A DNA stretch of 64,000 nucleotides from Euphorbia lathyris (taxonomy: Eukaryota > Streptophyta > Magnoliopsida > Malpighiales > Euphorbiaceae): the NCBI RefSeq assembly GCF_963576675.1, contig NC_088913.1, forward strand, positions 77,437,001 through 77,501,000, given 5' to 3'. The notes beneath the pieces were generated by a model. The model ran no database searches. It had not been told where the DNA came from and worked only from the letters and a program-made list of their open reading frames with translations. The position numbers and the translations under genes were made by a program. Positions 22,722-34,227 of the stretch are shown piece after piece; positions within the stretch are counted from its first letter, which is position 1; each line of letters begins with the position of its first letter.

Positions 22722-23220
22722 GGGGAAAGTTCAAATAAAACCCCTGTGGTTTCACTAATTTTCAGATAAAGGACTGTGGTTTACTTTTTGTCAAAACGAG
22801 GACTGAGGTTTCGCACTTTTAATAATGCTATTAAAACTATCTTTAACGACCTGAAAATGAAAATTTTCAAGAATTAAAGTTATTCAATGTCATATTTTCT
22901 ATGGAACTGCATTTTCGATTTTAGAAAATCATCTTTTTTGGAACTTTCTCTCTCTAAACATTAACTTTCTCTCTCTTTACCAAACATCATCTAAATAATC
23001 TCGAAATAAAAAAGTTGAAGAATTAAAGTTACTTAGAATATTAGTAGTTCTTAAAATATGTCATTTTTGAAGTTGTTAATGGTGATTTTAATAATATCAA
23101 TCGAAAAAGTCCTTATTTTGTTAAAGTTGAAAACCTCAGTCCTCGTTTTGACAAAAAGTAAACCACAGTCCTTTATCTGAAAATTAGTGAAACCACAGGG
23201 GTTTTATTTGAACTTTACCC
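22722..23220. mobile_element. MULE-type MITE, 499 bases
   Basis: The terminal inverted repeats are about 95 bases. The left starts GGGGAAAGTTCAAATAAAAC and the inverse of the right starts GGGTAAAGTTCAAATAAAAC. A perfect 9-base duplication TTTTTAAAA lies at 22713-22721 and 23221-23229. It is non-coding. Confidence 0.9.
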
Positions 23221-23229
23221 TTTTTAAAA

Positions 23230-24902
23230 TGTTCTAGATATGATTTTTAGTAAGTTCGGTTCCGATATTTATAATAGGTTAGACAAATGTCCTTTAGACT
23301 TATTGAAGTGAAATTTAATTCGATATTAATGAACTTTTAGCAGCGTCACGAGTTTAATAGTATAATCGGTTCAAATTAATTGCGTCAATTTAAAATTATT
23401 ATCTCATAGTCCAAAATGGACCAATAAGAATATTTGATCATTTTAAAGTTTATCAATAATTTGAATACAAAAATAGTAGAATAAGTTGAATATGAAATTA
23501 GAACGAATATACTCTTTGATTTAACCAGTCTAATTGAACCTTTGGTCAGAATTAACGACACGAATTCACGATACCAGTTTAGTGTTCGGTGACGAATATA
23601 AATAGTATGATAAAAATGTTGGTTTAAAATTTAATTTTATAACAATTAAGTGACGTCAATTTATCGAATTAAAATAAGTTATAAATTAGAAGGATTAATA
23701 TCGATATTTGCCAATTAGAGTCAATATAAAGTTAAATATAAAATTAGTAGAAGAATTGGAATATAAAGTTAGTTCAAACATATTTAAGACAATATAATGA
23801 GTCTAACAGTATATTCGGCCTTCGGTCTAAAATAGCTATTCTAATGACAGATAAAAATAAGTTTCAATTTTAAATGATTTACGTGGTTTTGAATATATTT
23901 TATTAAATCGTTTAAGATATATTGTTTAAAATATTTATATACTTTTGATTTTGATTATTTGAAGAATAATTATTTATTATCGTGGTATTTTCGAAATTTG
24001 ATCGAAAGAAATGAATTTGACAATCCTATTCGAATTGTTTTTGGATTGAGAAAGCTATTGCGATTGTTATTGTTATTATTTCTGTGATTGGATTGAAGTC
24101 CAAATATGACTTTATGTTGTGATATTTTTGAACGATAGATAAAAATGGTTTTGTCCATCTAGGATTGCCCGGGGTAGGAGTTGTAAGTTGTAAGACCATA
24201 CCTAAGGGCGGTATGGCCAGAGTGCATGGCTGGTAGTCCTAACGTTAGGCAAGGCGATATATAAATGAGATATCTCGATTATTGATATGATTGATGTTAT
24301 GATAAGCTACACTGGTGGAATTCGAGGATGGACACACACGTAAATTTTGTATTTCATTTTGATAATGCTTGATGATTTGAAATATAATTTTACGTTTATT
24401 TGATTTTACGAATTTGGTTTGATAAAGCCTCAATTTGATGAAACGTTGTTCGATTTGATTGCATTTGATGAAGCGTTGTTCGATTTGATTCGTTTTGATG
24501 AATCGTTGTTCGATTTGATTCGTTTTGATAAAACGGTTATTTAATTTGCTTCATTTTGATAAAATGATTTGTATATATATAAATTATATAGTAACAAAGT
24601 GAAATATACAATTAAGTTATTAGCGTGTCAATCAATGTGTCAATAAGTTAAAATGAGTACCTAAGTTAAGAGAACTACCTAAAATTGGTAGAACTATGTG
24701 GCTTTGATTCCCGGTTTAAATATTATAAAATGTTCGGGATACGTAGGAAGCTTGATAGAGTCCAAGCCAAATAATTAAATAAACTTTAGGTAGCTCAAAT
24801 AAATTTTCATCTATTAGAAAACAAATTCGTGGTTCAGACTGATAGCCGTTTGTTATCCTATTTTCCCTTCATACCCGATGTTGTTTAGGGTCGGGTGTGA
24901 CA
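23230..24902. repeat. Possible degraded LTR
   Basis: The stretch ends in GGGTCGGGTGTGACA (about 24888-24902), which looks like the end of a Gypsy-type LTR. No partner LTR, start or target duplication was found. It has no coding frame and includes the 30-base tandem array. Confidence 0.25.
24434..24570. repeat. 30-base tandem repeat
   Basis: Four units start at 24434, 24464, 24494 and 24524, plus a partial fifth, each beginning TTTGATGAAACGTTG or a variant. The fourth is more diverged. There are no spacers, so it is not a CRISPR array. Confidence 0.9.
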
Positions 24903-25274
24903 GTTCATTTTAGTAGCATTCAGCTTAGTTCAGTAATCATTACTTATTATAGTTATTATTATTATTTTCATCATCATTATTATTAGAACCATTATTACTT
25001 TTATAAGATTTTTATTTAAATTATTGTTATTTTTAAAGGATTATATCCTTATCTCCATAGAATACCAAATGTCCCGTGAAAGTATTGTCTTAAACCCCAA
25101 CTGAGTATGAATTGGATTAAGTGTTTGTTTGCTTCTTGGAGTTACTTTTTTGTCTTTTTAATAACATGATAAAAAAGTATTATGTAAAATTCTGAATATT
25201 ATGTAAAATTCTGAAACATATATTCTAAATAGGCCGGGAGGGAAAGGTTACCAAATAAATATATCAAGTAAATA

Positions 25275-25330
<56 letters not shown>

Positions 25331-25481
25331 GAAACTAATATAATATTTTTAGGTTAAAGGACAAATGTTACTGAATAATAAGTTAATAGCTAAAAAATCA
25401 GCATTTTGATAGTTTAGAAGTCAAATAAGTATTTAACCAGATTTCTTTAATACTCTAAGTGTATTACACTTAATCAAGATC
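24903..25481. other. Intergenic stretch with F-box-flank copy and (TA)n
   Basis: 25060-25230 is a copy of the F-box 3' flank (compare 15690-15730 joined to 16141-16260) without the Tourist MITE. A long TA tract lies at about 25277-25328. 25482-25496 is the left target duplication of the LINE. Confidence 0.65.
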
Positions 25482-25570
25482 GACAAGACCCTTATTTTTT
25501 TTGAACCCCAAAATAAGCATTTCATAAAAGAATAGGATTTGCATCCTCAATAATAGTGTTTAACAGCCAT

Positions 25571-26216
25571 TCAGGCACAACAGAAGATAAAAAAATCGCT
25601 AGCATTGGAATAGGCCTGCCTAGCTACCAAATGAGCAGCCCTATTCGCTAAACGACTAACAAAAGATACTGAAAAAGTAGGATTAGAATTTAGGATAACT
25701 CGACAATCATGAATAAGCGTTCCGAACTCCGAGACATCTTGTTTGTTGGAGTGAATTGCATCAATAACAAGCTTAGCATCTGATTCAAATTCAACGTTCG
25801 TGTAACGCATAGAAGCAAGCCATATCATACTCGTTCGAAGTGCTAATGCCTCTACCACCTTAGATTCTCTAATGCTTGCAACAGAACTGCTGCTACAGAA
25901 TAGGAATGTACCTGTGTCATCTCTGATCACTGCCCCCATCCCGTAGCTTCTTACTTCCTTAAAAACGGCACCATCAACATTACACTTCACTGATCCCCTT
26001 GCTGGTGGCTTCCACATTTGACTTTCCCCAATCTACGTGAGATTTCTATTCGAACGTCTCGCCGATGGGTTCTGGTGGCTGGACGACGGGACATCGGCAG
26101 ACCCGTCCCTTCGTGCTGCTGCTGAAGTCGCTCCGGCTTCTTGAAATTGCCTCTGATTGTTAATTGGTTGTGTCGCAGAGTCTGCCTTTGACATAGCCTT
26201 TGAGCCTTGTTGGTAG
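25571..26216 (-). pseudogene. LINE ORF2 C-terminus: RNase H domain
   Basis: This is the 3' part of LINE ORF2, cut from the rest by Copia A. After a stop near 26033 the frame 25571-26017 gives the RNase H-like (RVT_3) domain. It begins WKPPARGSVKCNVDGA with the first catalytic Asp (DGA), then Glu (VVEALAL), then Asp (ESDAKLV), and ends with RLANRAAHLVARQA. These are the expected positions of the active-site carboxylates in plant LINEs. The segment 26033-26216 upstream is a Ser/Ala-rich linker. The 3' end and A-run follow within 75 bases. Confidence 0.85.
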
Positions 26217-27548
26217 TGTTGGTCCCTTTTAACGTAACAAGTTAGTTCCAAGGGGGGGATAGGAACTATTTAAAATTTTATCACGTTAAGACTGACTTCT
26301 TTTATAATGAAAAGATTTACACAGCGCGCTGAGTAAGTTTAAGAGACTAGCTTAGTCAACTTGTGACTAAGTCAGCTTCTGTCGTTGAGTCAGGAGATAA
26401 CACTTGAGTCTATTCCTGAGCTCAGAACCTCAATGAACACAACTCAGCGTGATCTATTTACTTAGTCGGTTTTTTTAAGCAAGCAAAATATATTACAGGT
26501 GTTTAAAAGGTTAGAAGGATATTACTCAGCAGATTTATCCAGGTTCGGCCTCTAAGCCTACGTCTTGTCCCCGGAACACGTTTCGAGCTTTCGAATTCTC
26601 TACTGAGCTCTTTAACGGTAGAGCATCAAACCTTTTACAACTAGAAGCTGAGTATAACAAGAGTACCTTCCTCTATACCTCTACTCACTCCTATTCTACC
26701 GCTGAGTACTATAACCGAGTACTCAGCCTCTCCTTTCTATACTTCTAGAAATGATAATGACATTGTCCTAAACAACAATTGCTAAGACACTTTAGATGAT
26801 TTAAAATCACTCTAGACTTTTACACAGAATATGGAAATTAGTGTAAGGTGTTTGCTTTGCTTTTCTCACAGATTCTTCGAGTATGAATTTGGTCAGCGTA
26901 ATTGCTAGTTGAAGATCTGCATCAAATGAAGCAACTGAAGGGCCTATTTATAGTGACACATGAGGCATCCGTTATTTTGAATTTTGAAATAACCGTTGGA
27001 GGGAAAACGTCCATATGTCATTGTCACTCAATACATGCTCAGTTCCGTTGGCCAATCAGATTATTGCATCTTCTGTCCACGGTCAGCTTTTGGTCAGACA
27101 GACAAAATGTTTCGCTGTTAATGGCAAAGTCTTCTAGACAGCTTTCTGTGTCTTCTGAACTTTACCAAAAGTGGAAATACTTTGTCTCAAAGTTGTTTCT
27201 GCTCAGCTGCTGTCTTGTACTTTTTGTCGTCCAACTCAGCAGCTTCGTTCCGAAGTAGATGAAGAAAGTCTTCCAGATCCTTCTTCATGCTGAGCTGCAT
27301 TTTGTTCTCAACGACAGCGTTTTGTTTACATGGGTCGAGTGGTCTTGATCTGTTTGACTTGGGCTTTTGACTTTCTCTTGGGCCTTTAGCCTTTTAATGT
27401 TTGTGTCTTATAAACAAGTAACTCAACATTGAACAAACACATTGGTATAATAAATCAAAGCATTTAAACTTAGTGTGTTCAGAATATTCTTGGTCATATA
27501 TTTAAATAATTTTTTCAAATCAAAATCATGTGGAAAGGTGTTTCAATA
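26217..27548 (-). repeat. 3' LTR of Copia A
   Basis: 1332 bases, starting TGTTGGTCCC in plus orientation. The inner end reads TTCAATA where the other LTR has TTCAACA. Differences from the partner LTR appear to be a few per cent by eye, so the insertion is not brand new. Confidence 0.9.
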
Positions 27549-27562
27549 AACTCCCCCATTTT
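27549..27562 (-). other. Polypurine tract of Copia A
   Basis: On the minus strand AAAATGGGGGAGTT abuts the 3' LTR. Two more GGGGGAG-type tracts lie within 110 bases (about 27603 and 27641) and may be accessory priming sites. Confidence 0.7.
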
Positions 27563-28043
27563 GATGTTGGCAAAACTATTCAGTGAAGAACTCAGTGTTG
27601 AGCTCCCCCATGATAGTTGACCTTTTATTACTTAACAAACTCCCCCGTAAGGGATGAGCTACTGACTTAGTTTTGTTCAAAGCTTTTTAAGGTTCAAGTA
27701 AGTCTGAAGTCAGTTTTCAGATAAAGGTCAGCTTATGGAACATATTCTATTAACTTAGTTCTAAGCGGAAGTTCTAACTATTAGAGAGCGCTGAGTATAT
27801 TGTTGTTCAATGAGTTTTATAGGACATTATTAGCATTTAATCCACACAGCATACAATCATCAAACATTATAATTGATGTAATTGAAGATGAAAAGTATAA
27901 AACGTAATAACTCAGCATCATATAAGGTTTAGGCAGGTTAAGTAGTTGATGCAAGCATAGTATTAAATTGACGGCAATAGCATACAAAAGCAAAGACATA
28001 ACATCAAAGATACTGAGGAATTAGAAAACTAGCAATCCTAAGG

Positions 28044-30700
28044 CTATTTCTTCCTATGGGTTTCTTTGCCCTTTCTTTGTTGACTACTTTCAGATGCCTC
28101 ATGCTGAGTTCTTCTAGCTTGTTCTTTCTCCCCCGTTTTGTCAGCATCGGGAGGAGGAGGAGGCTTGAAGGAGCTTGTTAGAACAGCTTGAGTAATGAGA
28201 GCTAAGATATCCTTCAGCTTGCCAGTGCTTTCATTTATGCCATTGAAGACGGTAACACCATCATCCAAGACTTCCTGAGGTACGCTGATGGTAGCAGTGC
28301 TGAGCATGCTCAGTACGTATGCATTAGATTTACCCATCCAAGTGAGTGTATCAGTCAGTGCAGCATAAGCTTGATGGAACATCTTTAGCAAAGCTGAGTC
28401 ATAGTACTGGCGCTGAATGTTGGAGTGGCGTACATGGGTGAATGTTTTGTGGGTGTACTGAAGGATCTCATTTTGCTTCATCTGGTCAGTATCCATTTCA
28501 GCCTTGTTCAGATTGAGTAGACGAACAGCTTCGCCAATCTGCTCTACTGAGCATTGAGAGTAAGAGGCAAGTTTATCATTTGTCTTTGCTTGCTCACTCT
28601 TGAGCTGGATGAATAGTTGCTGAACCTCGGCAGAAGTGGCATACCCAGAATTCGCAGCTGACAAGGTTTGAAAATGTCCCTGAAGGGAGTTGAGATGTTG
28701 AACCACGGTTAGCTGGAGTTCAGACAGCTTTGTTATGGCCTCCTGCTTTGGTTGTTGGGCTTGAATAGAGGTTATGACACTCAGCAGGTCCTTTAGACCT
28801 CGAACCTCATTAAGAAGTTGAGTGACTGGGGAGAGTTGAGTGGACTCATCGTTGGTAGACCCATCAGTGGCTTCTGAGGTCTGATGAAGGGCTTGTATTA
28901 AGGCATGAGCCGAGTTGATGATCTTCCTACCGGACTCGGTGGCAGTGAGATAGTTGAGTGAGCCTTCAGCAGTTTGCTCAGTGGCCTGAGTATGACCAGT
29001 TGGAGGAGGAGTGAAGTCAGTGAATGGTCTTGGTGGGTCAGTCTGCACTTGCTCTGTTGGTTGGGGAAGTGATTAATCGGCAAGAGTGATGATGGAGTCA
29101 GTGTCAGGTTGAAGCTGACTTGATGTGGAAGGTTGGACAGGTTCAGTGCTGACTGGAGCCGAAGTGTCCTTAGCCGGTGGAGGGCTAGATTTAGCAGCTG
29201 GGTTGATAACGGGCTCAGTGTTGGTCGACTTGTCAGGAGCAGTTAGAGTGGCTTGTTCCTGTGGATGAGAAATAGAGGCTTGTTTTTCAGTCGGCTCTGG
29301 GAGTGCAGTTGAAGGTTTTCTGAAGAACTTCAGCTTGATGCTCTTGGGATCTTTAGTCGGTCCATGCTGAGGTAAAGCACTTGTGAAGTCAAGCACGTGG
29401 GTTGGATGTGCCTTGACAAGTCTTCTTCTTCGTCCCTGGGTGCTTGGTGAAGTAGGATCAGCGTGAGTTGACTCAGTTGGATGTGATGGAGAAGGTTCTC
29501 CCTGATCAGTATCATGCTGTTCTGCTTGTTCAGTTTCTTCTTCTATAGTGAACTCAGGGATAGTGGCTCCTCATCAGCGTCCACTCTTTCTTCTACCTCA
29601 GGCTCATCTTGCCTAGGTCTTTTCTCAACTGACTTGGGCTCAGCTTGACCTTGCTGAGGCTGAGCAGATGTTCCTTTGGATACAAACTTCAGCTTCTTTG
29701 GAGGAGGAACAGCTTCCTTAGAAGTGGTTTGCACAACTTTCCTCTTTCTGGCAGCGGGGGCCTTAGTTCTTGTGCTCTTCTTGACCACTGTTCTCTGGGT
29801 GTTCTGATCAGCAGCACCTTTTCCTTTCTTGGGAACAATAGGTTGATCAAACTTTAGGGCGAATAGGGCAGAAGCAGTTATCTCTGATCCTTGAGCCTCA
29901 GTTTCCTCTGATAGATCCACTTGGTGGTCGATGAGGATTTTGGTGATGAGTGAGCCCAGCCTTAGAGTTCCAGTACTCCTTTGAAATCCGGCAATTAAGA
30001 AGACTGGCATGTTGATGGGCGTGAAGGTCAGCATATGCCATATGAAGCATTGCTCAAAGTTTGTGGCTGAGGTGGTGCAATTTATCTTTGGGAAGATGTA
30101 ATTGGTCAGCAGGTAGTGTGCCATCTTTTGGTGTTGACCCATTGATGTGCTGGAGATTTTGCCAGCATGGCCAGCAGGTTTACAGAATGTGGTGGAGTAC
30201 CCAGTTTCGTCCTGATCTCCAGATTTTCTAAGAATGGCTCCTTCATTTTTAAGTTTCAGAAGGTTGGCTAGGTAGGTGGGATTGATGAAGATGGTTTTGT
30301 CTTTTACCTTGGTGGCCAAATAGTCCTGGTTGTCATTGGCGACACACAAGTTGTGGTAGAATTCTCTAACCAGGTCAGGATAGGTAGGGTAGCGTATTGA
30401 AAACAGCTCGGTCCATTCATTCTTTGAGATCCACTCACAGAATGGCTTCTCAGTTTCTACAAACTCTTTCAAGAACCACTTTGAGAAGTCAATTTTGCAT
30501 TCCCTGATGTTCTCATAGACCTTGGTGTATGTTCTCTGTTTAGGCTTCTTTCCCTTTGAGGAGGTGCCTTGGTCAGTTTGGGTTTTCTTGCTCGGCGTGG
30601 TAGCATGAGTTAGGTCACGCTGTGTAGAAGGTTTGGGGCTTGCATCGGAGGAGTTCTAGGGGTGAACGGCACCGGAGATGTTTAGTGAAACCTTAGTCAT
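28044..30700 (-). pseudogene. Copia A third ORF (env position)
   Basis: The start is set at the ATG complementary to 30698-30700, because element B begins with the same MTKVSLN. A stop falls at codon 15. The next 300 residues hold a domain with PFCEWISKNEWTELFSIR, then YPDLVREFYHNL, and GQHQKMAHYLLTNYI. It resembles the 'putative plant transposon protein' domain (PF20167-like), by memory only. A Lys/Arg-rich region, a frameshift near 29545 with loss of an acidic segment, and another stop near 29070 follow. The last 334 residues are Gln/Ser-rich and helical in look, ending in a Lys-rich tail. No membrane segment is evident, so an envelope role is not supported. Confidence 0.75.
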
Positions 30701-31162
30701 ATTCGCAGAGAAGTTTGGGAAGTTTTGTGATTTCTTAGAGAGAGTATGAAAGTCAGAAAACTTTGTAAGCGTAAAGAAATAAAAGTGGGGTTTTGCCCAC
30801 TATTTATAAAGGTGAGAGGTGGATCTTATCGAATCCATGTGTCAGTTTGTCCTTGGGATAGTCACCCGATAAAGATCCTGGAATTTATGACACATTCGGC
30901 GCATACGTCATCCTAGGGGGCTATTCGCGTGCCTTATCATTAAGTGCAACGGGTCTTTTACTCGGCGTTAGAATCCTAATCATTCTAAATTCTGAGTTAG
31001 TCAGCTTTACGCAAACGGATGGTTTAAGTGATTGGTTGCTCAGCTTGAGATAACCACTCAGTGTGCATACTAGCTCAGCATGTAATATTCATTCATTTAG
31101 CATTAAACACACAGTATAACAGTCAACTCAGCATGCATTTATCATGCATTTTACTTTGGAAT

Positions 31163-34100
31163 TTATGACAGAGGATTAAACATACCGATGACTTCTCTAA
31201 GTATGTTGAATTGCTCACGTGCTAGTGGCTTTGTGAAGATATCAGTAAGCTGCTCATTCATTGGGACATAGGTCAGCTTGATCTCCCCTTTGAGTACATG
31301 GTCTCTGATGAAATGATGTCTTATGCTGACATGTTTCATCATGTTGTGTTGAATTGGGTTCTTTGATAGATCAATTGCACTTTTTTTATCACATTTGACT
31401 TCAATTGTCTTAGTTTGAACACCATAATCTTTAAGCTATTGCTTAATCCAGAGGACTTGAGCAACACAGCTTCCAGCAGCGACGTACTCAGCTTCAGTGG
31501 TTGACAAGGCTACTGATGCCTGCTTCTTGCTGAACCAGGACACAAGACAGCTCCCAAGGAAGTGACATCCTCTTGAGGTGCTTTTTCATTCAAGCTTGTC
31601 TCGTCCGTAGTCAGCGTCAGTATATCCAAGAAGTGTGAAATCTGAAGTATTTGGATACCATAAACCTGCATTCACTGAGCTTTGCAAGTATCTAAGGATT
31701 CTTTTTACCGCTATGTAATGAGATTCCTTAGGGTTAGATTGATATCTAGCACAATAACATACTGAGAACTGAATGTCCGGTCTACTTGCTGTTAAGTAAA
31801 GTAGAGAGCCTATCATACCTCGATACAATTTGCTGTCTACCGACTTACCATTCTCATCAGTGTAGAGGACAGTGTCAGTGCCCATTGGAGTAGATATTGG
31901 CTTACAATTCTCAAGTTCATATTTCTTCAATATCTCCTTGGCATATTTAGCTTGACTAATGAAGATGCCATTACTTCCTTGTTTGATTTGAAGTCCAAGG
32001 AAGAAGTTGAGTTCTCCCATCATTGACATTTCAAACTCAGTTTGCATTTGCTTGCTAAATTCCTTGCACATTGCCTCGTTAGTGGCACCGAAAATAATGT
32101 CATCTACATATATTTGAGCCAGCGGGGTATCTTTACCCTTTCTCTTAATGAATAAGGTTGTATCAGCTTTACCTCTGACATAATTTCTAGTCATCAGGAA
32201 ACTAGACAGCCTCTCATACCAAGCACGTGGTGTTTGCTTGAGGCCGTACAGAGCCTTTTTGAGCTTATAAACGTGGTTTGGAAATTTAAGATCCTCAAAC
32301 CCTGGGAGATGATTGACATAAACTTCCTCGTTTACAACTCCATTAAGGAATGCACTCTTAACATCCATTTGAAACAGTTTAAAGTTCATATAAGATGCAT
32401 ATGCACATAGAATTCTTATAGCCTCTAGCTTTGCCACTGGGGAAAAGGTCTCACCGTATTCAATACCTTCTTGCTGACTGTAGCCCTGAGCTACAAGTCT
32501 TGCTTTGTTTCTGACCACGTCCCCTTGTTCATCCAACTTGTTGCGGAATACCCATCTTATTCATCTTGCATAGCATTCATCCAATATTCATCATACTCAG
32601 CTTCAGCAAAATTCTTTGGCTCCTGGATTGAGACGAATGCTACGTTGCTGAGGTATCTCCTGAGTTGATTCCTTGTCATCAGGGTATTCTCAGCGGCATC
32701 AAGAATGGCACTTTCTGAGTGGCCTCTTGGTATTCTAATCTCCTTTGGTAGATTGATGTCTTGTGATGGCTGTGTTTCAACAATCTCTGCAGATGTAGAT
32801 TGGTCAGTGAAAACAATTTGAGGTTCACTTTTACCTTTGGTCAGCCCTTGAGGAAATGACTCAGCGACTGTTTCTTGATCAACGGGAGCTGAGTGTGGAT
32901 CGTCCTCGATCAGCGGCTGGTATCTACCTGCAGGATTAGTTTCGTCGAACTCTACATGTACTGACTCTTCTAAAACTTGAGTTCGTTTATTGAAAACTCT
33001 GTATGCTTTGCTGTTTGTTGAGTAGCCTAAAAAGATAGCTTCATCAGCTTTTGAGTCAAACTTAGCTAGGCTATCTTTGGTATTCAATATAAAACATTTA
33101 CAGCCAAAGGCACGAAAGTATCCAATATTGGGCTTTCGTCCTTTCCAAAGTTCGTAGGGGGGTTTTCTTTAGTATAGGTCTAACAAGAGCCCTATTAAGA
33201 ATATAGCACGCTGTGTTGACAGCTTCTCCCCAAAAGTACTTTGGAAGCCTATGCTCACTCAACATTGTCCTGGCTATTTCAACCAACGTTCTGTTTTTCC
33301 TTTCAACAACCCCATTTTGTTGAGGCGTTCTAGGAGCAGAGAAATTATGGTCAATGCCGTTGGTTTCACAGAATTCAACGAACTGTTGGTTCTTGAATTC
33401 TCCACCATTATCACTTCGGATGTGAGCTAACTTAAGGTCTTTGTCATTTTCAAGTTTTCTAACCAAATTTGAGAACGTCTCAAAGGTTTCATCCTTGCTA
33501 CTCAGCAAGATGATCCAAGTGTACCGAGAAAAGTCATCTATAATGACCAAGGAAAATCTTCTTCCACCCAGACTCAGCGGCTGGACTGGACCGAAGAGAT
33601 CCAAGTGTAGCAACTCTAATGGACGTTGGGTTAAGACGATGTTTTTACTATGAAAAGATTTTTTGGTTTGTTTTCTAGCTTGACAAGCATGGCATAATTG
33701 ATCTTTTTCAAACTTAAGTTCTAGCAGTCCCTCAACCAATTGCTTTCTTGCTAATTTGGCCAGGAGGTCCATGCTGACATGACCAAGTCTCCTGTGCCAT
33801 AGCTAGGAATTTTCTTCCTTTGACACTAAGCATACAGTTTTTGAAAACTTCTTTTCTAAATTCAGCATGAAGACATTATCAATGCGAGGGGCAGTTAGGA
33901 TTAACTCATTTGTTTTACCCTCGAATATTTTACATCCAGTGTCATCAAATATAACTTTTCTCCCATTGTCACATGGCTGAGCTACGCTAAGTAAGTTATA
34001 TTTGAGTCCGCTGACTAGGGAGACAGACTCAATAGTAGGATTACCACCAATGGTTATTGACCCTTCTATCTTACCCTTTTTGTTGTCTCCAAAACTTATG

Positions 34101-34186
34101 CTTCCTCCTCGTTTATGCACAAATGTGATGAATTGAGTTTCATCACCAGTCATATGCCTTGAGCATGCGCTGTCAATATACCACAT
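31163..34186 (-). pseudogene. Copia A pol
   Basis: Order: protease with YIDSACSRHMTGD (34186 onward); a stop; integrase with the HHCC start region (CHACQ), the core Asp (DLFGPV), SDNGGEF and NGVVERKNR; then RT with the YVDD box (about 32115) and RNase H ending near 31163. Breaks: a stop before the integrase zinc finger (about 33803), one extra G in a G-run near 33160 that shifts the frame, a deletion of nearly 90 bases before RT (about 32555), a stop at 31586 and another near 31440. Catalytic residues of RT are kept, but the chain cannot be made whole. Confidence 0.9.
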
Positions 34187-34227
34187 CTTTGACTTCTCAG
34201 CACATCTTAGGCTTACCTGCTATATAG

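Noticed and set aside
24434..24570. Possible CRISPR-like array
   Set aside because: Units are contiguous 30-base tandem repeats without spacers, in a plant nuclear context.
26902..27258. 118-codon frame antisense to Copia A, also at 36719-37075
   Set aside because: It is kept in both LTRs only because they are recent copies. In element B the equivalent region is broken, so there is no sign of selection.
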